NCBI RefSeq assembly: GCF_033807535.1
Contig: NZ_CP136856.1
Coordinates: forward strand, 3,490,001-3,554,000
Direction: 5' to 3'
From: Oceanisphaera sp. IT1-181
Lineage (GTDB): Bacteria; Pseudomonadota; Gammaproteobacteria; Enterobacterales; Aeromonadaceae
DNA length: 64,000 bases
The notes beneath the pieces are model-generated. The model worked only from the letters and a program-made list of their open reading frames with translations. It was not told the DNA's origin and searched no databases. Every line of letters begins with the position of its first letter. Position 1 is the first letter of the stretch. Position numbers and translations under genes: made by a program. Shown here piece by piece: positions 52,959-62,692 of the stretch.

Positions 52959-53812
52959 GATGCCACCTCCAGTGCTTGCGCCGCCCGTTTGCGAGCAGCG
53001 AAGTAGCCGTGCTTAGGTGCAAAGAAAAAGGCCAGTAAAAACAATAAGGTTTGTAACACCACTATGATGCCGCCGGTGGCGCCATCGAGAAAGTAACTGG
53101 CATAAGCGCCAATAAAGCAGCTCACTGAGCCAATGCTTACGGCGATAATCAGTAGCCGAGGAAAGCGGTCAGTGAGCAAGTAAGCCGTGGCGCCCGGCGT
53201 GACCACTAAGCAAATTACCAAAAATGCGCCCACGGTTTGCAGTGCCGCTACTGTAGAAGCGGCCAGTAGCGTAAAGAACAGCAGCTTAATTTTAGTGGGG
53301 CTAATGCCAATGGAGCGGGCGTGGTTTTCATCGAAGAACACCACCAAAATATCCTTCCACTTAAAGAGCAAAATCACCAAGGTCACTACGCTTATTAGCA
53401 CTAACTGCAAGATATCCATGGGATCTATGGCCAGAATATTACCCAGCACTATGGTTTTGATGTTTACGGCTGTGGGCCTGAGCGACACCATAAACAGACC
53501 CAGCGCAAAGAAGCTGGAAAAAATCAGCCCGATAATCACGTCTTCTTTAAGCTTGCTGCGCTGGTTTAAAAACAGCATGGCACCCGCCGCCAGTCCACCG
53601 GAAAAAAAGGCGCCCAGCGAAAAAGGCAAGCCCAGCATGTAAGCGCCCGCTACCCCTGGCACGATAGAATGAGACAGGGCATCGCCAATCAGCGACCAGC
53701 CTTTGAGCATTAAATAGCAGGATAAAAAAGCGCACACGCCACCCACTAAAGCCGAGACCCACATGGCGTTAATCATGTACTGATAGCCAAAGGGCTCAAG
53801 CAGTATGGTCAT
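52955..53812 (-). CDS. sitC: Manganese/iron ABC transporter permease (SitC-like)
   Basis: 285 residues, ABC-3 permease family: FLSCYLMLKGWSLIGDALSH, SIVPGVAGAYMLGLPFSLGA, FLVICLVVTPGATAYLLTDR. It overlaps the ATPase gene by 17 nt and the second permease by 4 nt, showing one translational unit. Two related but distinct permeases are typical of the Sit/Yfe type, whereas ZnuABC systems have one. Confidence 0.9.
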   Translation of the reverse strand: MTILLEPFGYQYMINAMWVSALVGGVCAFLSCYLMLKGWSLIGDALSHSIVPGVAGAYMLGLPFSLGAFFSGGLAAGAMLFLNQRSKLKEDVIIGLIFSSFFALGLFMVSLRPTAVNIKTIVLGNILAIDPMDILQLVLISVVTLVILLFKWKDILVVFFDENHARSIGISPTKIKLLFFTLLAASTVAALQTVGAFLVICLVVTPGATAYLLTDRFPRLLIIAVSIGSVSCFIGAYASYFLDGATGGIIVVLQTLLFLLAFFFAPKHGYFAARKRAAQALEVAS

Positions 53813-54716
53813 CGTTTTCGCCCTCCCACTGGGTTTGTGCTTCTCGACTGTGCACTTGGCCGGCCTTGATGATCAAGGGACGCTCATCATCACTGATAAT
53901 ACCGATGGCGTGCTCGCGGCCGTGGCGAGTTTCATTGAGCACAAAGTGGCGCAACACGCCGCCAAAGGCCAGTTCTAGGTTGTCTTGAGTAAAGATATCT
54001 TGGGTGATGCCATGGGCCAAAACCGTGCCTTTGATCAAGATAGTGCGATCACAAAACTCCGGTACCGAGCCTAGGTTGTGAGTAGACACTAACATTACTC
54101 GGCCTTCGGCCCGTAATTCACGGAGCAGGGCGATGATTTGATCTTCGGTTTTTACATCCACGCCAGTAAAAGGCTCATCGAGCAAGATAATGCGGCCGTT
54201 TTGCGCCAAGGCGCGAGCCAAAAATACCCGCTTCTTTTGGCCGCCCGATAACTCACCGATTTGGCGTTTGCGAAATTCTGTCATGTTCACGCGCGCCAGT
54301 GCTTGGCTCACGGCTTCATGATCCACCTTTTTAGCGCGGCGTAACCAGCCCATATGGCCATAACGGCCCATCATGACGACATCTTCTACCAGTACTGGGA
54401 AATTCCAGTCCACTTCTTCCGATTGGGGTACATAGGCCACTAGGTTTTGGCGCAAGGCCTCGTCCACACTCATGCCCAACACGCTGATGTTACCTTTAGC
54501 TAAGCGCACAAAGCCCATAATGGCCTTAAACAAGGTCGACTTGCCGGAACCGTTTACGCCCACCAGCGCCGTTATGGTGCCGGTGGGAATGGCAAAGCTC
54601 GCATCACGTAATGCAGTGTGGCCGTTACGGTAAGTAACGGTGACGTCTTCGACCTTCATGCCGGCATCGGCCGTTAGCGCGGTGGCTGCATTCGGTTGCT
54701 GATGCCGTTCGATCAT
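53796..54716 (-). CDS. sitB: Manganese/iron ABC transporter ATPase (SitB-like)
   Basis: 306 residues. Walker A is LVGVNGSGKSTLFKAIMGF, the signature motif LSGGQKKRVFLARALAQ, and Walker B IILLDEPFTGVD, followed by the switch His in LVSTHNLGS. The C-terminal tail is about 40 residues longer than usual and highly charged. The start overlaps the sitA stop (ATGA). Confidence 0.92.
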   Translation of the reverse strand: MIERHQQPNAATALTADAGMKVEDVTVTYRNGHTALRDASFAIPTGTITALVGVNGSGKSTLFKAIMGFVRLAKGNISVLGMSVDEALRQNLVAYVPQSEEVDWNFPVLVEDVVMMGRYGHMGWLRRAKKVDHEAVSQALARVNMTEFRKRQIGELSGGQKKRVFLARALAQNGRIILLDEPFTGVDVKTEDQIIALLRELRAEGRVMLVSTHNLGSVPEFCDRTILIKGTVLAHGITQDIFTQDNLELAFGGVLRHFVLNETRHGREHAIGIISDDERPLIIKAGQVHSREAQTQWEGENDDHTA

Positions 54717-55633
54717 TTTGCCAATCCTTCTTTGATGCCAGTAACAATGGTTTGTGAGGTCACGCTCAATAAGTCGAGATAAGTCGGCACAGGGCCATCT
54801 TCGGCACTCAAGGAGTCCACATACAAGACGCCGCCATAGTGACTGCCGGTTTCGCGTGCCACTTGCTTGGCGGGCTTATCAGAAATGGTACTTTCGCTAA
54901 ATACAGTCGGGATCTGATGCTGGCGCATGGTATCGATAACCTTGCGCACTTGTTGCGGTGTACCTTGCTGATCCGCATTAATGGGCCATAAAAACAGCTC
55001 TTTTAAGCCAAAGTCGCGGGCTAAATAAGAGAAAGCGCCTTCGCTGGTGACTAGCCAGCGCTTATCTTCTGGCAGCTCTGCGATCAATTGCTGAATAGGC
55101 GCAATTTCTGCTTCAATTTTGGCTTTATAAACGGCGGCATTGGCCTGATAAATATCCGCGTTATCCGGGTCGTATTTCATAAAGGCATCACGAATGTTAT
55201 CTACATAGATGATGGTGTTTTTCGGCGACATCCACGCATGGGGGTTAGGCTTACCTTCATAAGGGCCGGCCACCACACTCATGGGCTCTATGCCATCGGA
55301 GACCACCACTTCTGGCATCTGTTTCATGTTTTGATAGAACTTCTCAAACCACAGCTCTAAGTTCAAACCGTTAGAAAAAATCAGCTGGGCATCGTGAGCG
55401 CGAATAATATCGCCAGGCGTTGGCTGATAGTCGTGAATTTCCGCACCGGGTTTGGTGATGGACTCCACAATCGCCGCATCACCGGCTACGTTGCGCGCCA
55501 TATCGGCGATCACGGTAAAAGTGGTCACGGCTTTAAATTTATCTGCGGCTTGCGCTGAGCTTACCCAGATTAGGCTGGTCAGTGCTAATGCGAGCACACG
55601 TTTGAGCAGCGTCCCTGACTTAAGGTTTAACAT
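54713..55633 (-). CDS. sitA: Manganese/iron ABC transporter binding protein (SitA-like)
   Basis: 306 residues, a cluster 9 (ZnuA/SitA) solute-binding protein. Signal peptide to about residue 29 (ALALTSLIWVSSAQA). The metal ligands of the SitA/YfeA type are in place: His in AEIHDYQPTPGDI, His in GKPNPHAWMSPKN, Glu in LVTSEGAFSYLARDFGL and Asp in LYVDSLSAEDGPVPTYLDLL. No His-rich loop is present, which speaks against zinc. It is the first gene of a four-gene operon importing Mn2+ and/or Fe2+. No confident Fur or MntR box was found in the 267-bp leader. Confidence 0.93.
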   Translation of the reverse strand: MLNLKSGTLLKRVLALALTSLIWVSSAQAADKFKAVTTFTVIADMARNVAGDAAIVESITKPGAEIHDYQPTPGDIIRAHDAQLIFSNGLNLELWFEKFYQNMKQMPEVVVSDGIEPMSVVAGPYEGKPNPHAWMSPKNTIIYVDNIRDAFMKYDPDNADIYQANAAVYKAKIEAEIAPIQQLIAELPEDKRWLVTSEGAFSYLARDFGLKELFLWPINADQQGTPQQVRKVIDTMRQHQIPTVFSESTISDKPAKQVARETGSHYGGVLYVDSLSAEDGPVPTYLDLLSVTSQTIVTGIKEGLAK

Positions 55634-55738
55634 GTTAGATCCTTAATAATACGTAAAGACACAATACACAAGGTCTACATACAGTGGCACAGCGTCACTC
55701 TGACGTTTACTGCATTTATATATCGATCAAGCACAAGA

Positions 55739-55756
55739 AGGGCGCCGTAGCGCCCT
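55739..55756. terminator. GC-rich hairpin after the GGDEF-EAL gene
   Basis: AGGGCGC-CGTA-GCGCCCT, 145 nt after the stop on the - strand, between two co-directional operons. A long T-run is lacking, so this is a weak candidate. Confidence 0.4.
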
Positions 55757-55900
55757 AAAAGGTATATCAACAGATTAAGTGAATGTGATCTATATCTCAA
55801 ATATAGCGTGCATTTCACGTCTTATTTAGTTGGGTGAAGGTTTTATTGCCATTACCTATAGAAAAAAGCGCCATTGGTAGAAAGAGAGGCGTGCCGCCGA

Positions 55901-58360
55901 TTAGCAGTCTGCCATCACTAACCGAAACGCCGAATGTTGGCTCAGGTAGGCGGTAAACTCTGCTTTTAGCAGAGGTTTACTTAAGTAGTAACCTTGAACG
56001 ATATCCACTCCTTTTTGCTGCAAGTAAGCCAGTTCGAATTCGTTTTCGACGCCTTCCGCCACCACGGTTAGGTTCAGCTGTTTGGCCATGGCAATAACGG
56101 CAGACATAATGGCCTTGCCGTCGCTGCCTTGGTTTAGGTCAGTGACAAAGCTTTTGTCTATCTTCAGCTCGTCTATCGGTAGACCTTTAAGTGCACTCAA
56201 GGAGGAATAACCGGTACCAAAGTCGTCCAGAGAAATCCGAGTACCGGTCGCGCGGATCTGCCTTAGCCGCGCTATGGCTCCTTCTCCTTGCATGATGCTG
56301 GATTCAGTGACTTCAACTGTGAGGCTTGAAGGAGAAAGCTGGTGCTGGGCTAAGCAGTCTTGCAGTAGGCGGGGCATATCTTCCCTGAGTAGCTGCACAA
56401 AAGAGACGTTTACCGACATCCTAGGTACGATTTCACCTTGGTCTTGCCAAGCTTTAATCTGCAGACAGATCTCCAGAATGACCCAGCGACCCAGTAGCAG
56501 GATAAGTCCCGATTGCTCAGCCACGGGAATGAACACTTCGGGTGGGATCCAGCCTTTTTCTGGATGGTGCCAACGTAGCAAGGCTTCACAACCCACCAAG
56601 CGGCCACTGCGGGCACAAATCTGCGGTTGATAAGCCAGCTGCAGGTGATTGTGGTCGATAGCCTTATGCAGATCTTCTTTTATTTCCAGATTTTTGATCG
56701 AGGCCAGAGCGGTACTACGACAGAAGAAACGATAGGTGTTCTTACCGTGGTGCTTGGCGTCATACATGGCTAAGTCGGCACTTTTCAGTAACTCGCTTAC
56801 GCTTTCGCCCGCTTCAACGGCCAGACTAATACCGATACTCACCCCGATCCGCAGCTCTTTGTCAGCCACCATCAGCGGAGAATCCAGAGCATGGATGATG
56901 CGTTGGGCCACCGTCTCGGCTTCGCTCCGCTCTCGAATATTGCGCAGCAATATGGTGAACTCGTCACCACCCAGCCGAGCCAGCAGGGGATAGTTTTGGT
57001 GTTCTAAAGCATTGGCGTTAGGCAGAACTTGCTCAATACACCTTGCTATGGCTATTAGCACCGCATCACCGGTTTCGTGGCCTAGGGTATCGTTGATATG
57101 CTTGAATTCGTCCAGATCCAGAAACATCAGGGCGATGGTCGGGGGGCCGCCATCGCTGTTCGCATAATGTTTATCCAGTTCTTCCAGCAGCTGGCGCCGG
57201 TTTGGCAGTCGAGTCAGGCCATCTAAATAGGCGATTTCGTGTAATTCCCGCTTTTGTGCAAGCAGGGCTTGGCCCATGTCTCGCACCCTATTGGCCAGGC
57301 TGGTAATTTCGTCATTACTGCGGCTGTAAAAGTTCCACCCGGAGCCATTACCTAGCTGGCGGGCGGCATGGCCTAATTGCTGGATAGGATTAATCAGCAG
57401 TCGATTCAGCAGCCAGTACAACATCAACATACTGAACAGCGTGACTGCGAGGGTGTATTTAATCGAGCTGGAGCCCACTTCCCACAGTAGCTGGTGTAGT
57501 TTGGATGCGGGCCAGCCAATGGAGAAATAAAGGCCGTCCATTAACGACATGTGCCCTACTAAGTAAGGCTGTGCATCGAGGATAAAGTTTTCTTTATAAT
57601 GAATAGCGTCATCATTAGTCTCTTGCCCAAGCGTTGCTAACGTTGACAGACCTGCGGCGGACAGTCGGGTATCGCCCAGTTGCAGCACTCGAGTGCCGTC
57701 ACCATGATAAAGCAGACTGAACCCCTCGTTGAACAGGTTATTGTTATCGACGATGGGATTGAAGAAGTCCAAATTAGACTTGATCACCAGATAGCCCTTC
57801 AGCTCACCTTGGCTGTTTTGGGTCCTTTCTACCGGGTTGTGTAATACCAGCTTTCTGAGCGATATCAGCATCCAGCGACCGGTATCGGGATCTATGATGA
57901 TGCAGACCTTGTAGTCGGTATTTGCGGTTTGTATGGCCTTGAAGTAGGAGGTATTGCTCTCGTCATCGCTTTGGTTGAGGGAGTCGTCGGTCAGCAGTGC
58001 CAGCTCTTCATAACCATCGGGCATTATTAGGCTTATTTCTTGGTATTCCGAGTAAACCGACATAAAAGACTCGAACTCCTTAGCCAGCACGTTGTGCATG
58101 ACATGAGCACGAATGTTTTCTTCGGTCATTAAATAACGATTGAGCACCACATTATTGGCCAGTATCGCACTGTCGGCCTCTATTACCTTCAATTTGGCTT
58201 GTAGCGTACTTCTCACCTGCAGCAGAGAGTCTTTGGTCTGCACCTGGATCTGCTCTCTAACGTAGTCCTGATAAAGGTGATAAGAGGTGCCAATTAATAC
58301 TAATGCTTGCACCAATAGCAGGGGCAATAGCCAGAGGGCTATCTTGGGTTTTAGTTGCAT
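55901..58360 (-). CDS. Membrane GGDEF-EAL protein (MbaA-like)
   Basis: 819 residues. An N-terminal membrane helix (8-27), a periplasmic sensor of about 270 residues of dCACHE type, a second membrane helix (about 301-322), a HAMP segment (to about 365), then GGDEF and EAL domains. The GGDEF motif is intact (ARLGGDEFTILL, residues 464-468), and so is the EAL domain (GCEALLRWHHP at 592-594; DDFGTGYSSLSALKGLPIDE, then IDKSFV), so c-di-GMP synthesis and hydrolysis are both possible. It follows, by 27 nt, a gene for a polyamine-binding protein. This is the arrangement of Vibrio cholerae nspS-mbaA, where NspS bound to norspermidine signals through MbaA to control biofilm. Confidence 0.9.
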   Translation of the reverse strand: MQLKPKIALWLLPLLLVQALVLIGTSYHLYQDYVREQIQVQTKDSLLQVRSTLQAKLKVIEADSAILANNVVLNRYLMTEENIRAHVMHNVLAKEFESFMSVYSEYQEISLIMPDGYEELALLTDDSLNQSDDESNTSYFKAIQTANTDYKVCIIIDPDTGRWMLISLRKLVLHNPVERTQNSQGELKGYLVIKSNLDFFNPIVDNNNLFNEGFSLLYHGDGTRVLQLGDTRLSAAGLSTLATLGQETNDDAIHYKENFILDAQPYLVGHMSLMDGLYFSIGWPASKLHQLLWEVGSSSIKYTLAVTLFSMLMLYWLLNRLLINPIQQLGHAARQLGNGSGWNFYSRSNDEITSLANRVRDMGQALLAQKRELHEIAYLDGLTRLPNRRQLLEELDKHYANSDGGPPTIALMFLDLDEFKHINDTLGHETGDAVLIAIARCIEQVLPNANALEHQNYPLLARLGGDEFTILLRNIRERSEAETVAQRIIHALDSPLMVADKELRIGVSIGISLAVEAGESVSELLKSADLAMYDAKHHGKNTYRFFCRSTALASIKNLEIKEDLHKAIDHNHLQLAYQPQICARSGRLVGCEALLRWHHPEKGWIPPEVFIPVAEQSGLILLLGRWVILEICLQIKAWQDQGEIVPRMSVNVSFVQLLREDMPRLLQDCLAQHQLSPSSLTVEVTESSIMQGEGAIARLRQIRATGTRISLDDFGTGYSSLSALKGLPIDELKIDKSFVTDLNQGSDGKAIMSAVIAMAKQLNLTVVAEGVENEFELAYLQQKGVDIVQGYYLSKPLLKAEFTAYLSQHSAFRLVMADC

Positions 58361-58387
58361 CTGCTTCTCCTGCCGATGGCTACGCTG

Positions 58388-59485
58388 CTAGCGGTGTGCT
58401 TGGCTAATATCCCGCATTATTCTTTTGTGCTGCTTGATAAGCCGAGGTGACAGAATCTGATGGGTTTCGGATTTAGCCAGTTTGGCTTTATCCGGATAAA
58501 TCTGTGGATCATTCAAAAATTCGGGGGGTAGCAAGGCTTCTGCCGCTTGGTTAGGCGTGGCATTGTTAAGATAAAGCGCATTTTTTGCCGCTTGCTCAGG
58601 CCTATTGATGAAGTCCACGAAGTGATGTGCCAACGTTGGATTGCTCGCCTTGGCGGCCAAGCAGATAAAATCCGCCCAGACCACACCGCCTTCTTCTGGC
58701 AGCACATATTCGATGCGGGGCTCGGCCTCCTTGAGCATAAGGGCGTCGCCGCTGTAGGTGAGAATGGCACTGACTTCACCGCTCACTAGCTTGGATTTTT
58801 CGGCCTCGACCGCCACCGGTGAGTACCCAGCTACCGCCGGCGCTTGGGCCAGTAATAGCTGGCGGGCTTGCTCCAACTGTTGAGGATGCTCGCTATTCAT
58901 GGAATAGCCCAGAGTTTTGAGCGCCATGCCAATGACTTCCTCTCCCATATCTGACATTAAAATCCGACCTTTAAGCTCGGGGGCGGGCTCATAAAGCTGT
59001 TGCCAACGGGTGATGGGCACGGAGACTAGGTCAGTGCGATAAGCAATGCCAGTGGTGCCCCAAGCATAGGGGACACAAAGATTGTCTCGGGTTTCGAGTC
59101 CGGACAGCGTGGGCAGCTTAGCCTGAGAGATGTTCGGTGCTTGCTGGGCGTCGAACTCGGTGATCCAAGCTAATTGATGATGGAAAAGCTTGGTTACTGA
59201 GTCGACCAGAATCAGATCAAACCCATCGGCGTTAGAGGTGGTGAGAATTTCGTCGCGGGCGGCATCCGACTCGTAATAGGCGAATTTAACGTGGGCGTTA
59301 TATTCGGTTTCAAAATCCGCGACTACCTGTTCGTCGATATAATCCCCCCAGGTTAGGAAGGTTAAGGTAGCGGGTTTATCTGCTGCCAGTATTGGCCCAG
59401 AAACCAGCAACAATAGGGTGAAAATAGGCGCAAGTAGGGCGCTGTTTATTTTGCCCTGAGAGGGCCTTGAGAGGGCAGTGTTCAT
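58388..59485 (-). CDS. PotD-type polyamine-binding protein (NspS-like)
   Basis: 365 residues. Signal peptide to about residue 34 (LLLLVSGPILAAD), then a PotD/PotF-type binding protein: LTFLTWGDYIDEQVVADFE, FDLILVDSVTKLF, CVPYAWGTTGIAYRTD, SAILTYSGDALMLKEA and GVVWADFICLAAKA. Trp and Asp residues of the polyamine pocket are present. No permease or ATPase gene is adjacent, so it is probably a sensor, not a transport component; its 3' neighbour is a GGDEF-EAL protein. The start at 59485 has AGGAG 7 nt upstream; an ATG ten codons earlier is less good. Norspermidine or spermidine is the expected ligand by analogy to NspS. Confidence 0.9.
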   Translation of the reverse strand: MNTALSRPSQGKINSALLAPIFTLLLLVSGPILAADKPATLTFLTWGDYIDEQVVADFETEYNAHVKFAYYESDAARDEILTTSNADGFDLILVDSVTKLFHHQLAWITEFDAQQAPNISQAKLPTLSGLETRDNLCVPYAWGTTGIAYRTDLVSVPITRWQQLYEPAPELKGRILMSDMGEEVIGMALKTLGYSMNSEHPQQLEQARQLLLAQAPAVAGYSPVAVEAEKSKLVSGEVSAILTYSGDALMLKEAEPRIEYVLPEEGGVVWADFICLAAKASNPTLAHHFVDFINRPEQAAKNALYLNNATPNQAAEALLPPEFLNDPQIYPDKAKLAKSETHQILSPRLIKQHKRIMRDISQAHR

Positions 59486-59749
59486 CCGTGAACTCCTAAA
59501 TGTAAGCACCGGCAAGTGCTAGCGCGGACCTTATTGAAACTCGGTCAGATTGACTAACATCGTTCAATAACTCAGCAGGGTCAATGTTTTTATCGTGGAG
59601 TTGCGACGGAGTCGCATGAATCATTATGGAGCAGTCGGTGGAGGGGAGTTATCTTCAGATACGGTGCGGCAGGTATTTATGACGGATCAATAGCGGGAGT
59701 GGTGAGTCTGTTGTTACAGGGGCAGCCTTAGCTGCCACCCGTTTAGTAT

Positions 59750-60793
59750 TTACGCCAATGCGTCGTCGCCGACGCGCACTACCAGCTTGCCAAAGTTTTC
59801 ACCTTGTAGCAGACCGATAAAGGCCTGTGGTGCTTGGTCTAGCTCATCCACTATTTGCTCACGATAATGAATTTTGCCCTCATGTAGCCACTGGCTCATG
59901 TCTTGAGCAAACTCATTATAACGATGGGCGTAATCATCGAAGATAATAAAACCCTTCACCGTCATGCGCTTTACGAGAATAGTGCCCATCAGTTGGCCTA
60001 AGCGATCTGGGCCATCTGGCAAGGCGGTGGCGTTATATTGAGAAATCAGGCCGCACACAGGAATACGGGCGCCGGTATTCAGTAGTGGCAGCACCGCATC
60101 CAGCACCTTGCCGCCGACGTTCTCGTAGTAAACATCAATGCCCTTGGGGCAAGCCTTCGCCAGTTGCTCGGCAAAATCTTCAGCCTTATGATCGATACAA
60201 AAATCTACGCCCAGCTTATCGAGTGCATAAGCGCATTTCTCAGTGCCACCGGCAATGGCCACCACACGGCACCCTTTCAGTTTGCCGATTTGTGCCACCA
60301 TGGATCCCACGGCGCCGGTTGCGGCGGCCACCACTATGGTTTCACCATGTTGTGGTTTACCAATATCCAGCAGGCCCATATAAGCGGTAAAGCCCGGCAT
60401 GCCCAGTACACCCAAAGCATAGGAAGGCGGCACTTGAGTTGGGTCCAGCTTAATTAAGCCCTCACCATTAGACAGCGCATAATCTTGCCAGCCGCTGTAG
60501 CTGAGTACCCAGTCACCGACCTTAAAATCTGGATGCAGACTTTCGTGCACTCGGCTCACGGTACCGCCGACCATGGGTTCACCAATGGCCACCGGATCCG
60601 CATAGGACTTGGCATCGCTCATGCGACCACGCATATAAGGATCCAAACTTAAAAACACCGTGCGCAGCAGTACTTCGCCTTGTTTGGGCTCAGGGATAGC
60701 CGTTTCTTGTAGTGCAAAGTCATTGACCGTGGGCGCACCGATTGGTCGCGAGGCCAAGGTGAGCTGACGATTGGTGTGCTGAGTCTGTTTCAT
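59750..60793 (-). CDS. curA: NADPH-dependent curcumin/alkenal reductase CurA-like
   Basis: 347 residues of the zinc-independent medium-chain reductase family. Conserved regions are LSLDPYMRGRMSD, GVLGMPGFTAYMGLLDIG, the NADPH site VVAAATGAVGSMVAQIGKLK, and YYENVGG. It matches E. coli CurA (345 residues), which reduces enones and alkenals. It is 36 nt after yqhD, in what is probably a NemR-controlled operon for reactive carbonyl defence. Confidence 0.92.
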   Translation of the reverse strand: MKQTQHTNRQLTLASRPIGAPTVNDFALQETAIPEPKQGEVLLRTVFLSLDPYMRGRMSDAKSYADPVAIGEPMVGGTVSRVHESLHPDFKVGDWVLSYSGWQDYALSNGEGLIKLDPTQVPPSYALGVLGMPGFTAYMGLLDIGKPQHGETIVVAAATGAVGSMVAQIGKLKGCRVVAIAGGTEKCAYALDKLGVDFCIDHKAEDFAEQLAKACPKGIDVYYENVGGKVLDAVLPLLNTGARIPVCGLISQYNATALPDGPDRLGQLMGTILVKRMTVKGFIIFDDYAHRYNEFAQDMSQWLHEGKIHYREQIVDELDQAPQAFIGLLQGENFGKLVVRVGDDALA

Positions 60794-60829
60794 AATTACT
60801 CCTTCGCTCTTAGTTGATTACAAGGCAAA

Positions 60830-61987
60830 TTACAGGCTGGCTAATAGGATTTGGCGACAATGCTCTGGCGTCACATCACCGTGCTCGCCTAACGCCACCA
60901 TGCCGTGGGCTTCTAAGCTATTGATGATGGCGTCGATATGCTCGGCACCCAGCTCATAGTCGCTTAGGCGGGTTTTTACGCCTACGGACTCGAAGAAGTT
61001 ACGGGTATGCTCAATGGCGGCCTCGGCTTTTTCATCGTCGCTGCCGTCTCGGATATGCCACACGCGCTCTGCGTATTGCACCAACTTGCCAAGCTTGGTG
61101 GCTTTACGCTGGCGCAGCATCTCCGGCAAAATAATGGCCAAGGTTTGGGCGTGATCCAAGCCGTGCAAGGCGGTGAGCTCATGACCCAGCATATGAGTGG
61201 CCCAGTCTTGGGGTACACCGGCGCCAATTAAGCCATTAAGCGCTAAGGTGGCGGTCCACATTAAGCTGGCACGGGTTTGGTAGTCTTCTGGATTGGCTAA
61301 GGCTTTAGGGCCAATTTCAATTAAGGTTTGCAGTAAACCTTCGGCAAATCTATCTTGCACCGGCGCGTTCGCGGGATAAGTTAGGTACTGCTCCATCACG
61401 TGCATAAAGGCATCGACCACGCCATTGGCAATTTGGCGGGTGGGCAGGGTGTAGGTCTTGACCGGATCCAGAACTGAAAACACCGGATACACATGCTCGC
61501 TCATAAAGGGCAGTTTAGCGGCCAGTGATTTGCGGGTAATAACCGAGCCTTTATTCATTTCTGAGCCGGTAGCCGGCAGCGTTAATACCGAGCCAAAGGG
61601 CAGGGCGCGGGTAATGTTCTGGCCGCCTTGTAGCAAAATATCCCAAGCATCACCTTCATACAGTGCGGCTGCCGCCACAAATTTGGTGCCATCGATCACT
61701 GACCCCCCACCCACGGCGAGTAAGAATTCAATGTTTTGCTCGCGTACCATCTGCACGGCTTCCATCAAGGTTTCGAAGCTGGGGTTAGGCTCTATGCCAC
61801 CAAACAGCTGTACTTCGCGATCTCCCAAGGCGGCGGTGACCTCATCCAAGGTGCCAGTACGACGCGCACTTTCGCCACCAAATAACACCAGTACTCGGGC
61901 CTTGACCGGTACTAGTTGGTCTAGGTTCGCAATTTTTCCAGCACCAAATTCAATGCGGGTGGGGTTGTAAAAGCTAAAGTCTTGCAT
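60830..61987 (-). CDS. yqhD: NADPH-dependent aldehyde reductase YqhD
   Basis: 385 residues. It follows E. coli YqhD almost throughout: FYNPTRIEFGAGKIANL, LLAVGGGSVIDGTKF, LPATGSEMNKGSVITRK, ANGVVDAFMHVMEQY and the metal ligands in HMLGHELTALHGLDHAQTLA. A broad-range aldehyde reductase that detoxifies short aldehydes, methylglyoxal and acrolein. A TAGAC-n5-GTCTA operator lies 31 nt before the ATG. Confidence 0.95.
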   Translation of the reverse strand: MQDFSFYNPTRIEFGAGKIANLDQLVPVKARVLVLFGGESARRTGTLDEVTAALGDREVQLFGGIEPNPSFETLMEAVQMVREQNIEFLLAVGGGSVIDGTKFVAAAALYEGDAWDILLQGGQNITRALPFGSVLTLPATGSEMNKGSVITRKSLAAKLPFMSEHVYPVFSVLDPVKTYTLPTRQIANGVVDAFMHVMEQYLTYPANAPVQDRFAEGLLQTLIEIGPKALANPEDYQTRASLMWTATLALNGLIGAGVPQDWATHMLGHELTALHGLDHAQTLAIILPEMLRQRKATKLGKLVQYAERVWHIRDGSDDEKAEAAIEHTRNFFESVGVKTRLSDYELGAEHIDAIINSLEAHGMVALGEHGDVTPEHCRQILLASL

Positions 61988-62017
61988 AAATTATCCTACA
62001 AAGTTGAGAGTTTAAAT

Positions 62018-62032
62018 TAGACCGGTCGTCTA
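62018..62032. promoter_or_regulatory. NemR-type operator before yqhD
   Basis: TAGAC-CGGTC-GTCTA: perfect 5-bp arms, and 14 of 15 positions equal to the site before the nemR gene. E. coli NemR recognises a TAGACC/GGTCTA-type dyad. Confidence 0.8.
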
Positions 62033-62043
62033 GTTGAGTGAGG

Positions 62044-62071
62044 TAAAAAAGCTCGCACCATTGGCGAGCTT
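62044..62071 (-). terminator. Terminator of nemR
   Basis: AAGCTCGC-loop-GCGAGCTT followed by T on the - strand, 12 nt after the nemR stop, so nemR and yqhD are separate transcripts. Confidence 0.85.
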
Positions 62072-62083
62072 ATCGCAATAAAA

Positions 62084-62671
62084 TTACTTAGTGTTGAGTA
62101 GCTGGCATGTCATGTTCATGGCCAAGTTCATATGTTGCTCATCACGGTGCAGTTTAGTCAGCAGGCTGGCGCCCAGCCACAACTGATACAAGCTAGTGGC
62201 CAAAAAATCCGGCTGGGTACAGTGTAAAGAGCCTTCACTAACCCCTGCTTCAATACAGCGAGTAATGCGCTCAATAACCTTGTTAGTGCCAGCCTTTAGC
62301 GTGAGCCGCATTGGCTCCGATAAGTCCGCTACTTCGGCACTTAGCTTAACCACCAGGCAGTCGCTGCGACTGTCTGGGCCACAATAGCGGCGTTGCCACT
62401 CTTCCCAGTAGCTCATTAGCTGCTGCTGGCTACTCAAGCTGGGCTTGCTGAATAACAGATCGAGCTCAGTCAGATAAAATTGGAAGTAATCTTCCAGCAG
62501 CGCCTGACCAAACTGTTCCTTCGACTTAAAGTAATGGTAAAAGGAGCCCTTAGGCACACCAGCCTGCTGTAACAGTGCGCTTAGGCCAACCGAACTAAAG
62601 CCTCGGGCGGCGAGAATTTCGCGACCGGTATCGAGTAAGTGTTGGCGAGTATCTTGATGTTTTGTGTTCAT
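62084..62671 (-). CDS. nemR: TetR-family electrophile sensor NemR-like
   Basis: 195 residues. The TetR helix-turn-helix is GLSALLQQAGVPKGSFYHYF, followed by KSKEQFGQALLEDYF. The ligand region SDCLVVKLSAEVADLSE matches NemR CLTVKLSAEV, keeping the reactive Cys equivalent to E. coli Cys106. NemR releases DNA when modified by aldehydes, quinones or hypochlorite. Start at 62671; a start three codons earlier is possible. An operator lies at 62693-62707. The nearby yqhD and curA are natural targets; no nemA or gloA is here. Confidence 0.9.
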   Translation of the reverse strand: MNTKHQDTRQHLLDTGREILAARGFSSVGLSALLQQAGVPKGSFYHYFKSKEQFGQALLEDYFQFYLTELDLLFSKPSLSSQQQLMSYWEEWQRRYCGPDSRSDCLVVKLSAEVADLSEPMRLTLKAGTNKVIERITRCIEAGVSEGSLHCTQPDFLATSLYQLWLGASLLTKLHRDEQHMNLAMNMTCQLLNTK

Positions 62672-62692
62672 GGAAGGCACTTTATATATTAT

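Noticed and set aside
55787..55840. CTATATCTCAAATATAG dyad near 55791 as a metal-regulator box
   Set aside because: It lies about 160 nt upstream of sitA and does not clearly match Fur or MntR consensus sequences that I can recall.
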